The translations under genes were made by a program, and so were the position numbers. From Plasmodium malariae (lineage: Eukaryota > Apicomplexa > Aconoidasida > Haemosporida > Plasmodiidae): a stretch of 64,000 bases of DNA. Where the stretch lies: positions 3,299,001 through 3,363,000 of the forward strand of contig NC_041786.1 in NCBI RefSeq assembly GCF_900090045.1. The letters run 5' to 3'. Below are positions 49,683 through 63,775 of the stretch, one piece after another (position 1 is the stretch's first letter; each line of letters begins with the position of its first letter). The notes below the pieces were generated by a model. It made no database searches and was not told the origin of the DNA. It saw only the letters and a list, made by a program, of their open reading frames with translations.

Positions 49683-52600
49683 ATGGTATTCCTTAAAATT
49701 GCTCAATTTTTTGCAAAAAAATATACTACTGTCTATTTAACAGTTTTTTATTTAACATCCAATAGTAGATGTGTTACATTTTTGCTTGATTATTTTATAA
49801 TTTTTCAAAATTTTAAAACGTTATTTTCCATCAGTTAAATTTAGTTGTGTAATAAAAAAAAAAGTAAGAGAAAAAAATTGCTTCAAGTTAAAATATTTTA
49901 GTATATGTTTTATATAAAATTAACGATAAAATAATCCAATTACAAAAAAAAAAAATAAATAAAAACTATACGAAAGTTTTGAAATTCATCCATTGTAATA
50001 ATAATAATAGTAATTACTTTACCAATATAAAAACTTATTGGTTGAAAATAATGATAAAAAAATTCTTTTGGAAATTAGAAAATTTTAATTTCCTATAATA
50101 ATAGAAAATTTTGTTTTCTTATAGTGCTTTAAAGGTTAATTTGTTTAAGTGTAAAACAAATTAATGTAAATGAAAAAATATAATTATTATATTATTTTAA
50201 TGCACTTTATGCAGAAGTGAGGATCATTGTGAATAATAAAATATAAGATCTATGATATATTTATTTTTAAGGTAAAACAAGGAAAAACTTTTAAAAAAAC
50301 ATAAATATGTTGGTTCTATAAATAACACATGTAATATTGTCTGTTTGTTTTTTTCAATTTAACTTAAAAATATAATTTATACACATATTAAATGAAGAAT
50401 TATATTGTATATGGTATAAGAAGAAAAGATATAAAATTAAAAATGTTAGCTTCTTAAAGAATTTTTTTTTGTAAAAATATATTAATAACTTAGAAGATTA
50501 TGTAATGAGAGAATTAAGGGAAAACGCTTTAAGAGTATTTGTTTTTTTTTTCAAAATTATCTACTTGTATTTGTTTTTTTCTTTTTTCTTTTTTTATTAT
50601 TACTCGATTTTTTTTCTTTTTCTTTTTTTTATCTATAGCTGTTTCAAAAAATTAATATATGTAAAAAAGCAAATTGAATTTTTATATGTAATAGTTGTAT
50701 ATTACTCGAATCCATCATTAAAAATGGAAATACTTTAAGTATATATTTATAAATAACATATTTGGTATATACTATGGATTTATATTGTGTCTTACTAAAG
50801 CTTTAAAATTAAGATAAATGGAATAGAAATTAAATGAAAATAAAATTCTTTATACATTATAATTATTACAAAAAAATTACTGACACATAAATTACAGTGT
50901 GCATATTTTCGCTTAAGTGTTAATTAAAGTGAATAAAATAGAAGTAGCCTTGCAGTGCAATTATATTTGATAAAATATGAATAAAATTTTTTTTTTTTTA
51001 GTTATTAAAATTTATAATACTGGAAAAATAGGAATTTCCAGGAAATCCAATGAAGCTTACATATATATATTCATGTATAAAAGAAAATACTGAAATTAAT
51101 TTGTGAACTTACCTAAAAAATGAAGAATAATGAAATATATTAGTAAAAATCTATTTTTTTGATTTATATCTTTTAAAATCTACTATTATTTAATACTGTT
51201 GTATACTGTATTCTTCATTGTTCCTGCATAATAAATTGTTATCTTATTTTGTTATTTGTAACAGAATACCAATAATATTCTTTTTATGAATTATTTATGA
51301 TATAAAAATATATTAGAGAATATCTTAAAATTCATTTCCATTTGATTCTAAGTAATTAGTAATTATGTTTATTTCAATATATAATTTCTATTATATATAT
51401 TTATTTTAAAATGGAATTGTTTTATTAAATGATAAATCTTTATTTTTAATTTGAAGTTTAGTAAATTATTTTTCATTTGTTAATGCATTATTAATATTTG
51501 TTAAATATATTATAGAAGTTATTATATTCCTTGTAATGCACTGTCATGCCTTATCATACCTTACTATCTTAGGAAAAAATGTGACGAAGTTTGTGTAATA
51601 ATATATTGGAAAATTGTTTTCTTATTACCCATATAAAATACAGATACACTGATATATGTTATTATTATAAAATTTACGTATTTTCTTGGGATGTAATGCA
51701 AATTAATTCCTTTTTTCATATATATTTACACAAAATTGCTTATTTATAAAAATGATAAATTTCATTTACATAATGTATCAGTTTTGCGAACATTTTTAAT
51801 GATAAAATTATCTATTTTGAAATGTACTTGTTTTTATAACTTTATTTTATAATTGTTATCAAATTATAATACATTTAGACAAATGCGAAATAATAAACAT
51901 TAATATGTACAGTATATTACGAACAATTAATTTGGTCACCGTCTCTCTTTATAAACTTTTTCTTTTACTTAAACTATAAACAGTAATAGTTAAAAGGACA
52001 CGTTAAGGTATAAGAAGGGTACTGATGTTGAGATAAATCTACAATTCGCTTTATTTGCTATTTTTAATATTAAATAACTATTGCAGAGAGAGAACAATGA
52101 AAAATAAATATATATATATTACAATTTACGTTCATTATTTTTAAAAACATACATGTAATAATTAATATTTTTGTATGTATTACCCAAAGTATGTATGAAT
52201 GAATAAATTCATAAATATTTTATTAAAAACAAAATTTGTCCATCATCAAATGAGATATTTTAATATTATATAAATGAAGGAAAATAATAATATGTTAATT
52301 CTTACTACGAGTTTGTAGACATATTTATAATATTTTTTATTTTTTGAAGAATATACATGTAATATAAAATGATCTTCCTATATTATATGTGCATGAAACA
52401 TTTTTACAAATAATATTATTTATAATTATAATTTACAATGTTTATTGTACGTTCATGTAATTCTAATGAACTGTGCACTCGAAAAAAAAAAAAAAAAAAA
52501 AAGGATTAAACCAAATATAGATGTTAAAATAAAAGAAATGTTTCAAAGAAATATAATGAGAATGAATGTTGTAGTATAATTGATTATCATTAATAATACT

Positions 52601-54600
52601 GTTATTTATAATCATTACAAAATTATATTATAAGCAAGCATGTGACATTACACACCAGCTGTTGTTGTTCTCATTAATAAAGAAAATAATTTTGATCAAC
52701 TGTCATGATATTTTCTTTTTTTATCTATAATGTTTTCATTTATATTAAAAATAGAAATTAACTAATAAAAAGTCCTTTTAGTGTAACAGCACAATTGAAA
52801 AAAAAATAAAAATAAAATGTGAAATAAAATTTTATAACATGTGTCTTCCTACTTAATTCTTAATTCTTAAATTAATAAATCCTTTTCTTCCATCATTTGT
52901 TATGGAATAATAAAATAAGCTCTAGCATATAAAAAATAATAAATTATTTTATTCTTCTTTAATCTGTTTTGAGAAATTAAAATATTATATCTATAAATGC
53001 ATTTATAAATATCATAAAATTTAATATTCCTTTCATTTCAGTGCAAAATAAATAAATACAGCACAAATGTAATAGTAGTCTTATTAAAAAAAAAAGGAAT
53101 ATACATACTACGATATTAATATTTCCAACTTTATTTAAAGGCTGTTTCTTTATTTTTGTTTTTTTTATTAAGATAGTAGAAAAATATAACAACATACAAC
53201 TAAAAAATAATTCTATGAAAACTAAATGTGTATTCACAATACATGGGGGCTTAAGAATAATATAGACTTCTGCTATTTTAATGTAAAATTATGATAAAAA
53301 TAATTATTTCTTTATCATTAGTACATGTATATATATAAAAGTAATTTTTTAAATATTACGTTCTTCAGATAATTCACTTATGAACCTTACATATATATAT
53401 AAAATATATTCATATATACATACATTTCAAATTTATAATTTTAGTTCTATATATTCTTCTACTTTTATAATTAATGAATTTACATGATATATATTTATTA
53501 TAAGAGCATATAAAATAAATATTGAGATGTAACTATATGTTATTATTTCATAAATAAATTATTAGAACATGTTTTATTTTATGCATATAAATAAATATAT
53601 AAAATATTATATTCAAAAAAAAAAAAAAAAAAATGAAAAATTTTACCTGTTGTCACTTTATTTTCTTAACAAAAATACAAGGTAAATATAGCTGTTCATT
53701 CATTTAATTTAAGGAGAATTTGCAAAAAAATTAAAATTTATATTTGTTTGAAAAAATACAAGAATTCCTTTATTCTTTATAAATATATTTTAAAGGTGGT
53801 AAAAATTTTTTAATTAACATAATGGTATTTAGTAATAAAAAAAAAATCTAAATAAATTATGAATTCTATAAAACTAAAACGAATTCAGTAATTAAACAAA
53901 AACATAAATATATATGTTTTTTTTAATTATAAGATATTTGACAAGTGATTAGGGGCTTTAAGGCATATTTTTTTACATGCTGAGAATGTACATAAATATT
54001 TTTATTAATTTTTGCTATAGTTTTTATAGACTTTTAATACGAAATAATTTTTATAATTTTTTATGAATACGTTACCCTTTTATTTAATATGATTTTTATG
54101 TTGTATTCAAAATTATTTTTTTTAAAGATATTTTATTTAAATAACAATATATATGGTATTTAATATTTTATTGTATTTTTAGTTATTTGTTTATTTTTAA
54201 TTATATTTTAAATTTAATTTTAGATAATATATTTTTTATTTTGTATTTTATATATATTTTATTTTTTGTAAGCATGGCTAATGGTTGGATTATTTATTTT
54301 TATTAACTGTATTTACAGTTTAACATCATTTTATATTATGTTTTATTTAGTATATATATATATATATATTTATTTATTTATTTATTTATTAAAGTTTAAT
54401 TTGTGTAGTATAATTTTTTTTAATTAGTTTTTCTTTCTTTTCATTTATTTTAAATAAACATATAAGTTATGATTAAATTAAGTAATAATATGTATAAAAA
54501 GGACTTTGTTAAACAGTTAATTATATTTTCATGTGTTATTATAATGTAGACTTTTTTCTTATAATTTTTATATGGTTTATGTTCTGTTTTTGAAATTATA
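49683..54600. promoter_or_regulatory. Divergent intergenic region (4.9 kb)
   Basis: Promoters of the fam-d-like gene and the hydrolase gene. Contains A runs (52484-52502, 53615-53632) and a TA run with TTTA repeats at 54350-54390. An 86-codon minus-strand frame (52977-53237) with three hydrophobic blocks has no ATG start and no clear splice sites; it is noted as a finding rather than a gene. Confidence 0.5.
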
Positions 54601-55722
54601 ATGGCCGAAAATCATCTATGTGATAATGATTTTAACTTAACTAATTGCGTAGATGGTAGACCAGCACTGGATGCGTTTTATAATAAAGATGGATTATTAT
54701 TAAGAACGTACGGGTGGTTAGTAAAAAATGCTATAGGTATTATAATACTAATTCACGGTTTAAATTCACATGCAAGATTTGCCTTTTTAAGACATAACGT
54801 CGACATAGTAAATAATGATAAGGCTGTATTGAGGGATGAGCAAAATTATTATGTGTACAAGGACAGTTGGATAGAACATTTTAATAAAAGTGGATACTCA
54901 GTATATGGTATAGATTTACAAGGTCATGGAAAGTCTGATGGATGGAGAGATTTAAAAGTTAATATAAAATCATATGATGATTTAGTATATGATGTAATAG
55001 AATATATTAATAAAATTCAAGAAAAGCTAAGCGTAGCTGATGAAACAGACAGTGTAATTTCAGGTAGTAGCAACATATGTAAGAGAGATGCACTTCCTAC
55101 TTATATAATAGGTCAATCAATGGGAGGAAATATTGCTTTAAGAACATTACAAATATTAGGAAAGTCTAAAGGAGATATTATCAAAAAATTAAATATTAGA
55201 GGATGTATATCATTGTCTGGAATGATTTCTATCGAGTTAATGACTGCATCTCCTCGTTCTTATAAATACAGTTGCTTTTATTTACCTTTTGCAAAAGTTA
55301 TTTCTTGGTGTTTTCCAAGATTTAGAATTTTAAGTAAGTCGCGTTATACAAGGTTCCCCTATATGAATGATATTTTAGGTATGGACAAAATGCGTTATAA
55401 AAAGGGGATAACGAGTAGATTTGGGCATGAACTTTTAAAAGCAATGAAGATTTTAGACAGAGACATACGACATATTCCTAAAGATATTCCTATATTATTT
55501 ATTCATTCAAAAGATGATACTTTGTGTTATTATAGAGGTGTAGTATCATTTTTTAATAGACTAACAAATGATAAAAAAGAATTGCACATCTTGGAGAATA
55601 TGGAACATATGTTAAGTGTGGAACCTGGAAATGAAAATGTTTTAAAAAAAATTATGAACTGGTTAAGTGAATTATCTTTGTCAATAATGAATAAAAACGA
55701 TATCAAAGAAGAATCAGATTAA
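54601..55722 (+). CDS. Lysophospholipase-like alpha/beta hydrolase (373 aa)
   Basis: This is a single-exon serine hydrolase of the monoacylglycerol lipase/lysophospholipase group (PST-A family in Plasmodium). The oxyanion-hole loop is HGLNSH (residues 52-57), followed by the conserved GIDLQGHGKSDG (103-114). The nucleophile elbow is GQSMGG (171-176) with Ser173. The acid is Asp306 in IHSKDD, and the base is His336 in NMEHML, so the triad looks complete. No signal peptide or PEXEL is evident. The enzyme should cleave acyl chains from lysophospholipids or monoacylglycerols. The family is expanded in subtelomeres, and P. falciparum has lysophospholipase genes near the same chromosome 14 end, which supports the positional match. 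The start ATG is the first in the frame. An internal stretch at ~142-163 (SVADETDSVISGSSNIC) looks like a flexible insert. Confidence 0.92.
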   Translation: MAENHLCDNDFNLTNCVDGRPALDAFYNKDGLLLRTYGWLVKNAIGIIILIHGLNSHARFAFLRHNVDIVNNDKAVLRDEQNYYVYKDSWIEHFNKSGYSVYGIDLQGHGKSDGWRDLKVNIKSYDDLVYDVIEYINKIQEKLSVADETDSVISGSSNICKRDALPTYIIGQSMGGNIALRTLQILGKSKGDIIKKLNIRGCISLSGMISIELMTASPRSYKYSCFYLPFAKVISWCFPRFRILSKSRYTRFPYMNDILGMDKMRYKKGITSRFGHELLKAMKILDRDIRHIPKDIPILFIHSKDDTLCYYRGVVSFFNRLTNDKKELHILENMEHMLSVEPGNENVLKKIMNWLSELSLSIMNKNDIKEESD

Positions 55723-58700
55723 TAAATTTTTAAGAATATGTATTAAGTTATATTTTTTAAAATGAAAAGAACGATATTTGGGAATCACTTCAACCATATA
55801 TATATATGGATAGATATTTGTATAAATACTTTTTTTTTGTAATAATTATAGGTTTAATGTTTTTATGAAAAAATATTTTTGTAGGTTATATATTATTAGT
55901 AACAAATAAAAAAATTCTGTGTTAGAATAAACATTTACGCTTTTTTTTTTTTTTTTTTTTTATACTTTATCCCAAGCGTAAAAGTTATTAAATAATGCTG
56001 TAATTTTTTTTTTTTAATTTTTGAATCAACTAAATAATAGTTGTAACAACATAATTATTTATAAATATTATTATGTATATTATTCTTGTTTTTCGTTTAT
56101 TGCCATTTACGATGAAAAAGAAGGAAAAGGTAGAAATATATAATGGACAATTAGTATTGTCATCTATTTCTTTTTTTCACTATTTTTCTGAAACAACGAA
56201 TTCATTTTATATAATTTCTATATTTAATGATATGTAGAAATAAAATTCTAACAATTAATGTATTAAAATTACTTTGCCCTCTTTCGTAGAAAAAGCGCAA
56301 TATATAAAAAAATAAATAAGTAAAAATATAAAGACGAAGAGTAATTTAATCTATAAGCTTGTAAAACTACGATAGGGGAGAATAAACAAAAGTACCATAT
56401 TATCATTTTTCATTTATCAATATTACAATAGAACCATTAAGACACTAACCATAAAAATTAAAAATCTTGCAAAGTCAAAAATATAATAGTTGAGAGTTTT
56501 TTAAAACACTAGTAGTGGCTGAATATAAAGAAAAAGTAATAATTAATGTAATTATAAAATAAAAACTATAACTAAATATAAAAAGAAAAATCTCTTAAAG
56601 CTAAGCTAAACAAATTAAAATGGGAAAGTATAAAAATATAGTAATAAGGTAGAAATATACATTCAAAAAAAAAAAATAAAAATTATAATATAGTGCGAAT
56701 ATCCTCAAATATATAAAAAAAAAGCATTTCAAATTTAGATTAAAAGTGCTAAAAACATAAAGCTATAAATTATAAATATTTTCAAAAATAAAAGCACGTA
56801 AAAAGTTGTTATAAACGAAGAAACGAAATTTTTGAAAGAAAAAAAAAAAAAAAAATAGAAATCGCATGCTCAATACCTTAAAGACTGAAGACATAATATA
56901 AGAAATTTAAATGCAACATCATAAACTTTTTATGTAAATACAACAAGAAAGCTAATAGATCATTTTTCTTTTTCGGTTTTTTTATAGAGAACTTATGTTA
57001 AAAATGATGAATATGTAGATATATATTGTAATAAACCACCTTGTATAAGAAAAAATAATTGTAACATAATGAAGCACAAGTTGTTAAATCAAAATGTATA
57101 AAATGATAGAACAATAGTACTTAAATTATTATTTAGGACAAAATTTTATGATTTTTCAATTTTGAGTTTTTGAGTTTTAACTTTACAACAGTGACCATAT
57201 GCACGGAGATATTAGGTAAATCCTCATATAATGCATTAGTTTGTAACTAAAAAATTATCACATTGAGATAAATATTAAAGTTTATGTATAGTAGCATGGA
57301 AATGTATTTTCCTTCATTAATAGTTTTATAAAATACAAAAAAAAAGATTAAAGTATTTATATTTATTTTTTTAAATATAATGATAAATTTTAAATTATAT
57401 ATGTGAATTATATAATGAATCTATAAAGATATAAAACCTTAGTGGTTCAACTAAGTTTACATGATACTTATCTATTGAGAATTTTATGAAATTTAAAAAT
57501 TTGGAAATAACTGGATTCCTGGTTTAATGTTTAGTGTTCTTTTTTTTTTTTTTTTATTTTTTTTATGTAGTTTTCTATTAGTGGTTATATAAAATTAAGA
57601 ATTAACATATTTTATGTATTACATGAATAATCCAATTATGTATAACTGATATTCATTACTTAACAGCATAGTGTAGTCTCAGGAAAGAAATTAAAGAATT
57701 TAAATATGTAAAAATATTAGTACTATTTAAATGCGAACAAATAACGGGACATGTGATATATACGAAATAACAAGTTCAATTTATATAATTAAAAGAAGGA
57801 AGAATCTAAAAAGGAAAAAATAATCTTATCATTTAAATTTGATGATATGTTTGATGTAAAAATTATTTTAATTAAATGTGAATGATCGAATGTATGGATA
57901 TACTTATGAATCATTCCTATTATGTATATTACTTGTTACACACTATATTTTGTTCTATATTGTTCTGTTACTTTATGAGCTGATGTATGATAGATTGATA
58001 AGTATTTAATTTATTATTAAAATACTTATGTTATAGTTCAGTAAACTTCTATACATAAAATCATTATTAAGCTTATTTGAAAAATTTATTATGTACATTC
58101 AAATATATATATGAAAATCGTAAATTATTGAGTAAGAACATAATATATTTTTAAAACAAATATGGATCATTTATATTAAAGCCTTTATTGCTTATATAAT
58201 ATAATCAAAAACGGAAAATCTTTTATTAGATACGTAACAAATAAATATTTTCATTTTATTTATTTATCATAACAAAGTATCAATTTTTTCTTAGATTCAT
58301 TAATTCCTTGTGTACATAACGTGAAGCTATATATATTAATGTATGTTAAGTAATTTGAAGGATTACATTACATGTGTATTAATGTTGTGAATTCTTTCAG
58401 GTCAATAAGCTTTTTTAATATATTTATTTTCCTTAGTAACATAAATGACACAAAAAATTTATATATATAATAAAATAATATAGAAAAAAGTCATTCATTT
58501 TATTTCATTCATTTTTTATGTTATTATATATTATTATCTACGGCTGCATATTTTATAGTAAGGTTAGAGAAAAAATAAAAATTTTATAAAAGAAATATTG
58601 TACCACCAGGATTATTTTACATTTTCAGTTTGAGGTAATTGAATACACCTCAACATATAATAATAATTGAAAATAGCTATATGAATAATTAATATAATTA

Positions 58701-60936
58701 AGTATATAACAATTCTTGAATAATAACTAGAATCACATATATTTGTTACTTATTTTTCTTATTAGACATCAAATAAAAGTATACCACACGCATATTAGGA
58801 ATGCGATATATATTTATAGAACCAGAAAATTTATAAAGAAAAAAAAATTTAGAGAAAAAGCACAGCAAATACATTAATTAAAATACTTTACTAATATTGT
58901 ATATATTATGATTACTTTAGTATCTTACTCCAATTGTGCGATGTCGCATGTAATAAAATATAAATTTTCTTAATAAACAAGAATTGCGAATTCTTTATTT
59001 TAAGGTAAATACCTTAATAGAATACAGACATCATAAATAATCGCTAAACTACATGTACAGAACATACATTTATATTCCTAATTGTTTATATTTACTTATT
59101 AATTAGAAATTAGGTATTAATAGTTTCATTAAATTAATAAAGTTGCTTCAAAAGTTAATAACTTATTAAAATACATATAGAAATATTTGAATCACTTTTT
59201 AATTCTAAAATATAAATAAGCATAAAATATACACTAAACTACACATATTGGTAGTTTATCGCTAAAAAAATACTTAGTCTTAAGTTCTTGAATAACATAT
59301 ATATTTAATTACATATACACAAAAACTATACCATGAAGAGGGAAAAATATGCACATATATATACAATATTTCAATTATGAGCTTGCAAAAAAAATATAAA
59401 ATAAATTAATTTTAATATTAAATTACTACACAATGGTATCCTAGTTTTATTATTACATTTTTTTCTCATTTTCGCATCTTTTATGCTATGTGAATAAAAT
59501 ATCACTTAAATTTTCTTGCGCTATAATTATATGAATTGTATTTTTTTACGATATTATGCTATATGTTAATATATAAAAGTGCATATTTATTTATTATTAT
59601 TAAAGTATATATTCACTTAATTTAAATTTTTATTTTTTTTAAGATACGTCTGTTTTTATGTATTAATAAAGGCTCTAATTAATCCTTCAACTAATAATGA
59701 AAAAAGAATATATATACATATATATCTGTATTTTAGTGAACTTACATTAAATAATACTTTTTCCTTATGTCAACAAAATTCTGGTTTTATTTTAATATAT
59801 ATTTTACGTGTTATTTAATTATTATACGAAATTTATTTTAAGAAATTAATTTTAAAGCATTCTTGTTTTTCCATTATACTTTGTTCATTAGCACATTCTT
59901 TAAAATTAATATTACAGAAATATACATAAAGTAATTTTGATTAAATAAAGAGTTTACGGTGGTTTGAAATAATCTATATTGAAATATTTTATAATACTTA
60001 AAGTTACAATTTTCTTTTAACGAACTAAATCTTGAACACTTGATATGTAGTGTTACGGCACTGTAATATAATAATAGTGTTACTAATGAAATACCTTGTA
60101 ATAAATATATTTTATTTGGGTATATATATTAATATCACTGTAAATACACATTGTATATATAAAGCACACATTTCTTTATGTTAAAAAAAAGGAAAAACAT
60201 TAACACATATATATATGTATATGTGTTAAAAATTATGTATGTGCATGCTTAATAAATTATTCGTACAAAAATGTATATTCCCCAAATGTCAAATATATAA
60301 AATAAACAACCAAATGTTGTAATAATGCATATTAAATATATTTGGTAACAAAATAAATTAATAAGCAATTTAAATGTAAGAAGATGTCCTCAACAAAATA
60401 AATATTCAATATGAGGTAAACGTGAACAAATCTTGAAAATGAATTAATCATCTAAGGGTAATTAAAAATAATAATTATTAAAAATAAAAAATAAAAAAAA
60501 TCATTTATCTATATATGTTATTTTCGCTATGATATATATATTTTTTCAATTAATGCTGCATTTTTTCTGTTGATACAGAATATAATACAAAGTAAATTTT
60601 GTTGTGCTTTTAGTCCAACTGAAAAATACAAAATATTGAAAGAATTATTTTAATTTATTTTTTTTATATTTAAAGGATTAACTGCACAACTTTTTACATA
60701 TTTAATGTTCACCCTTATTATTATTATAATCATGTTGTGCGTTAATATTCGTTCACAATATACTGTACTAGAAATATTTAAATAAAACAAACTCATAAAA
60801 AGTTCATTATAAAAAGTTTCTAAATAATGAATCTATCGTATTATTTTACATCTGTAGTATCCATCATTTCTTGTTTCCTTGGTATATATTTTTTATTCTA
60901 ACTCTGTATTTCTTCTTATTGTCTTTTTTTGTGACA
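55723..60936. other. Convergent intergenic region (5.2 kb)
   Basis: This is the longest gene-free stretch in the window, between a + and a - gene. It has T runs (55940-55960, 57541-57556) and A runs (56841-56855). I found no frame with coding character on either strand and no RNA gene that I can recognise. Confidence 0.5.
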
Positions 60937-61724
60937 TTATATTTTCTGTAGTCTTTTCCAATCTTTATTAACCTGATGTACGAACATATCAAAAACTGAA
61001 GAAACGTAGTTTATTATGAATTCTAGTTTCATTTCAATATCGTGTGGTTCCTTAGATGAATCATTCAAATTTTTATTTATAACGGAATGTATATATTCTA
61101 AGTATTTTTCCCATTTATTATTCCAGATAGAATCTCTCCATTCTTTGTCTATTTCACTTGTTTTGGCATTGTAATTTTCTTCCATATTTGTTACTGTAAC
61201 TTTCCATTGATCTGATATTTTAGAACATAATTCTTTTAATTCAGAACTGTGTACAGGGGTTTCTTCTTTTAAATCATCGCGATATAATACCTTACTCCCT
61301 CTATTTCTTCTTCCTAGGACAAAGTCACTTTTATACAGTTGGTCTTCAAGCATTTCTGCCATTGCTCTTTCATATCTTTGTATTAACAAATCATGAGGTA
61401 TATTCTTTTTTTTGATTGAATAATTCTCAGGATTTCTGCAAAATAAAATTATCAGTTTTGTTTTTTCTTTAAATGTTTATATAAATATAAACGAATACAT
61501 ATATATATATTTACATATACGTGTGTGTGTAGTACATACGTTTAATGACAATTATATTAACAAATGCAATGAATTTATAATTTAGTTAAAAATGCATTTT
61601 ACTTCATGTAGTAAGAGTAATGGTTCTCTTGTAATAATAGTAATACAATTATAATATTAAGAAGGGTACCAATATTTAATTTATACTTTTTACCCATTGC
61701 TATTAAATTTGTAACATACACCAT
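60937..61724 (-). CDS. PHIST (PRESAN) domain protein (206 aa)
   Basis: Exon 1 is 61724-61603 and exon 2 is 61435-60937, with a phase 2 intron (GTAAAA...TGCAG) that completes a Lys codon. Exon 1 starts at the first ATG (MVYVTNLIAMGKKYK; Met10 is an alternative). It contains a hydrophobic segment, LNIGTLLNIIIVLLLLQ, and ends NHYSYYM, like the HYSYSV ending of the other PHIST gene. The second exon has the PHIST pattern of helices with spaced Trp/Tyr: SDQWKVTVTNMEENY, KEWRDSIWNNKWEKYLEYI, NKDWKRLQ. There is no clear PEXEL; R-A-M-A-E near the start of exon 2 is only a weak relative. Export is therefore uncertain, although the recessed signal and family argue for it. The protein ends right after the domain. 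Confidence 0.85.
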
Positions 61725-62878
61725 TGTTGTAAAGAAATTTTTTTTTTTGTTAATTTTATATTTAGAATTGAAATTGATGATCAAATTACTAACTATTGAT
61801 AAATATATTATTTCATTAATATATACTAATACTGATAATACGAACAAATTCAATATGCTCTTATTATTTATGTTGTAGGAAGGAGAACTGTTCTTAGAAA
61901 AAGACTAACAAACCTCATTTATTTGTAAATAACAATGAATTATCAATAACAATTTTTAATAACAGGACAAATTTTTACAACGAAAAAAAAATTTTTAACA
62001 TTACATATATGTATATATGAAAATGGGATAAAAACTTTTCCTTAAATTGTTCACACAAATATCTAGAAATGAATATAATTTACGTTAGTACTACAATCTG
62101 CATAAAAATGACTAATTAAAATTAAAAAGTTTTTAATTGAATTATAATATATTTGATGTTTAATTTCTTTTTTTTTCCAAACAACAAGCATATGTTTTGA
62201 AAATAAAATAATTAAATATTAGTTAAATTATTTTCATATATATGAAATACCTTTTACTATATAAAGTTATAATTTTATTTTTTTTATCTCTATACATATG
62301 GTTTATTTTGCAGTTTATTAAAAAATTACATAAAATTTATTGTAAAAATAGAAAATTTTTTTAATTTTTTTTCGTGTTTTTTTTATTATCATTGTTTTTT
62401 TTTATATTAACACCTTTTTAAAAAAATTAAGCATGCAGAAAAAAATTAAAATTTAATAATAAAAAGGTATAATTGATATTCCCATACCAAGTAATTTAGT
62501 TAAAAAACACAATTCTTGAATTTCTATGTATTTATACATTTATATAGATCTGTTTCGTAATAGAAGAAATGCTTATTTATGAAAAAGATTACTAATATGT
62601 TAACCTTTTTAATTGATCTTATATTAATTGAATTTTTTTTGTTTTATAATATACCCTAAAATTATTTTTATTTATATTAAACCTTTAAGTGTACAAGAAA
62701 GATAATAAAATAAAACCTTATTTTTCTTGGATTTTTATTTATATATGATCTCTTTAATTATTGAACTTAATATTTACTTTTTTAAAAGATATATATTTTA
62801 AAAGAAAAAATATAATGAATAATGAAAAAATCTTTTTAAATTGTTAAAATAACTATTATTTACTCATTCCTTAATAAG
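61725..62878. promoter_or_regulatory. Upstream region of the PHIST gene
   Basis: The promoter of the PHIST gene and the 3' side of the small gene at 62879-63232 lie here. An in-frame open stretch continues from 61724 up to 61853 but has no ATG. Nothing else seen. Confidence 0.5.
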
Positions 62879-63232
62879 TTATCTATGCACACAGATTAAT
62901 GTTAACGCTAAAAATAATAGTAAGCTTATAAATATTAAAAATATATTGTAAACAAGATTAACTAATTTTAAATCAACTAAATAATTATGTTGAGCTTGAT
63001 TCTACAAATATAAAAATAAAATAGTAAACACCAAAAATTAAATAAAGGCTTAAATAAATTATAAGGATTATTTTCCTTTTTTATTTCATTTTGAATGTAA
63101 ATAATATATTGTACATATATGCTATACACTTAAAACGTTATTATTACTGTTCACAAGTTGAAGTTGACGAAAGTAAACACTATTCGTATTTTCCGTAGAA
63201 AATAAATATAAAAATTTTAAAAAGCAAATCAT
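62879..63232 (-). CDS. Candidate tiny two-exon gene: signal peptide plus C-terminal TM (75 aa)
   Basis: Proposed exon 1 is 63232-63128 (35 codons) and exon 2 is 63001-62879 (40 codons plus TAA). The intron is 126 bases with GTATAG...TTTGTAG ends, phase 0 on both sides. Exon 1 reads MICFLKFLYLFSTENTNSVY and continues polar to NNNVLS; its first 11 residues fit a short signal peptide. Exon 2 reads NQAQHNYLVDLKLVNLVY and then a strong TM (FLIFISLLLFLALTLICV) with a two-residue HR tail. The acceptor has a good pyrimidine stretch; the donor is weak. Exon 2 is more convincing than exon 1 and might instead be the last exon of a decayed larger gene. No family recognised. Confidence 0.4.
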
Positions 63233-63775
63233 TTTAGATTAAAATCTCTACGAAATGTGTAAAAATTAAATTAAGGAAACCATTTTGATATATACGTTTT
63301 GGGTTTAGTAAAAATGTACTTGAAAAAAAAAATATAATTAAGAAGCGATGAAATATACTAGAAAAAGTGATCTATTTTAAACTTAAATATTACATATGTG
63401 AGAAAGGGATAATATTATAATCTGTACAAACATATGAATGTGTTATTTTTGTAATAATTTACATATAATGGTATAAAGTGAATAATTACTCCAAAAGTTA
63501 GCATATGTATATATATATGTTCTACATTGACTATTCTTGTAATATCTTCTAACAAATATGTAAATTAGGCGGAATACACGTATACGCAGCACATTTAATG
63601 TGATGCTAATATTCTCTTTTATTATTCATCAGTTAATTAAATATACTAAATATTTTGAATATAATATTTAAAAAAAAACTTTTAAAATAAAAGTGAACTT
63701 TTAATAATGTAATTTATTTATAAAAGAAAAAAAACAATAAATAATATAAATATGTTTATACTTATTTATTTAATA
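63233..63775. other. Intergenic region
   Basis: AT-rich DNA without a supported frame, between the tiny gene candidate and the broken gene piece at the right edge. Confidence 0.5.

Noticed and set aside
57160..57220. Acceptor- and donor-like sites around a 24-base segment
   Set aside because: A micro-exon without flanking exons; such pairs are frequent by chance in AT-rich DNA.
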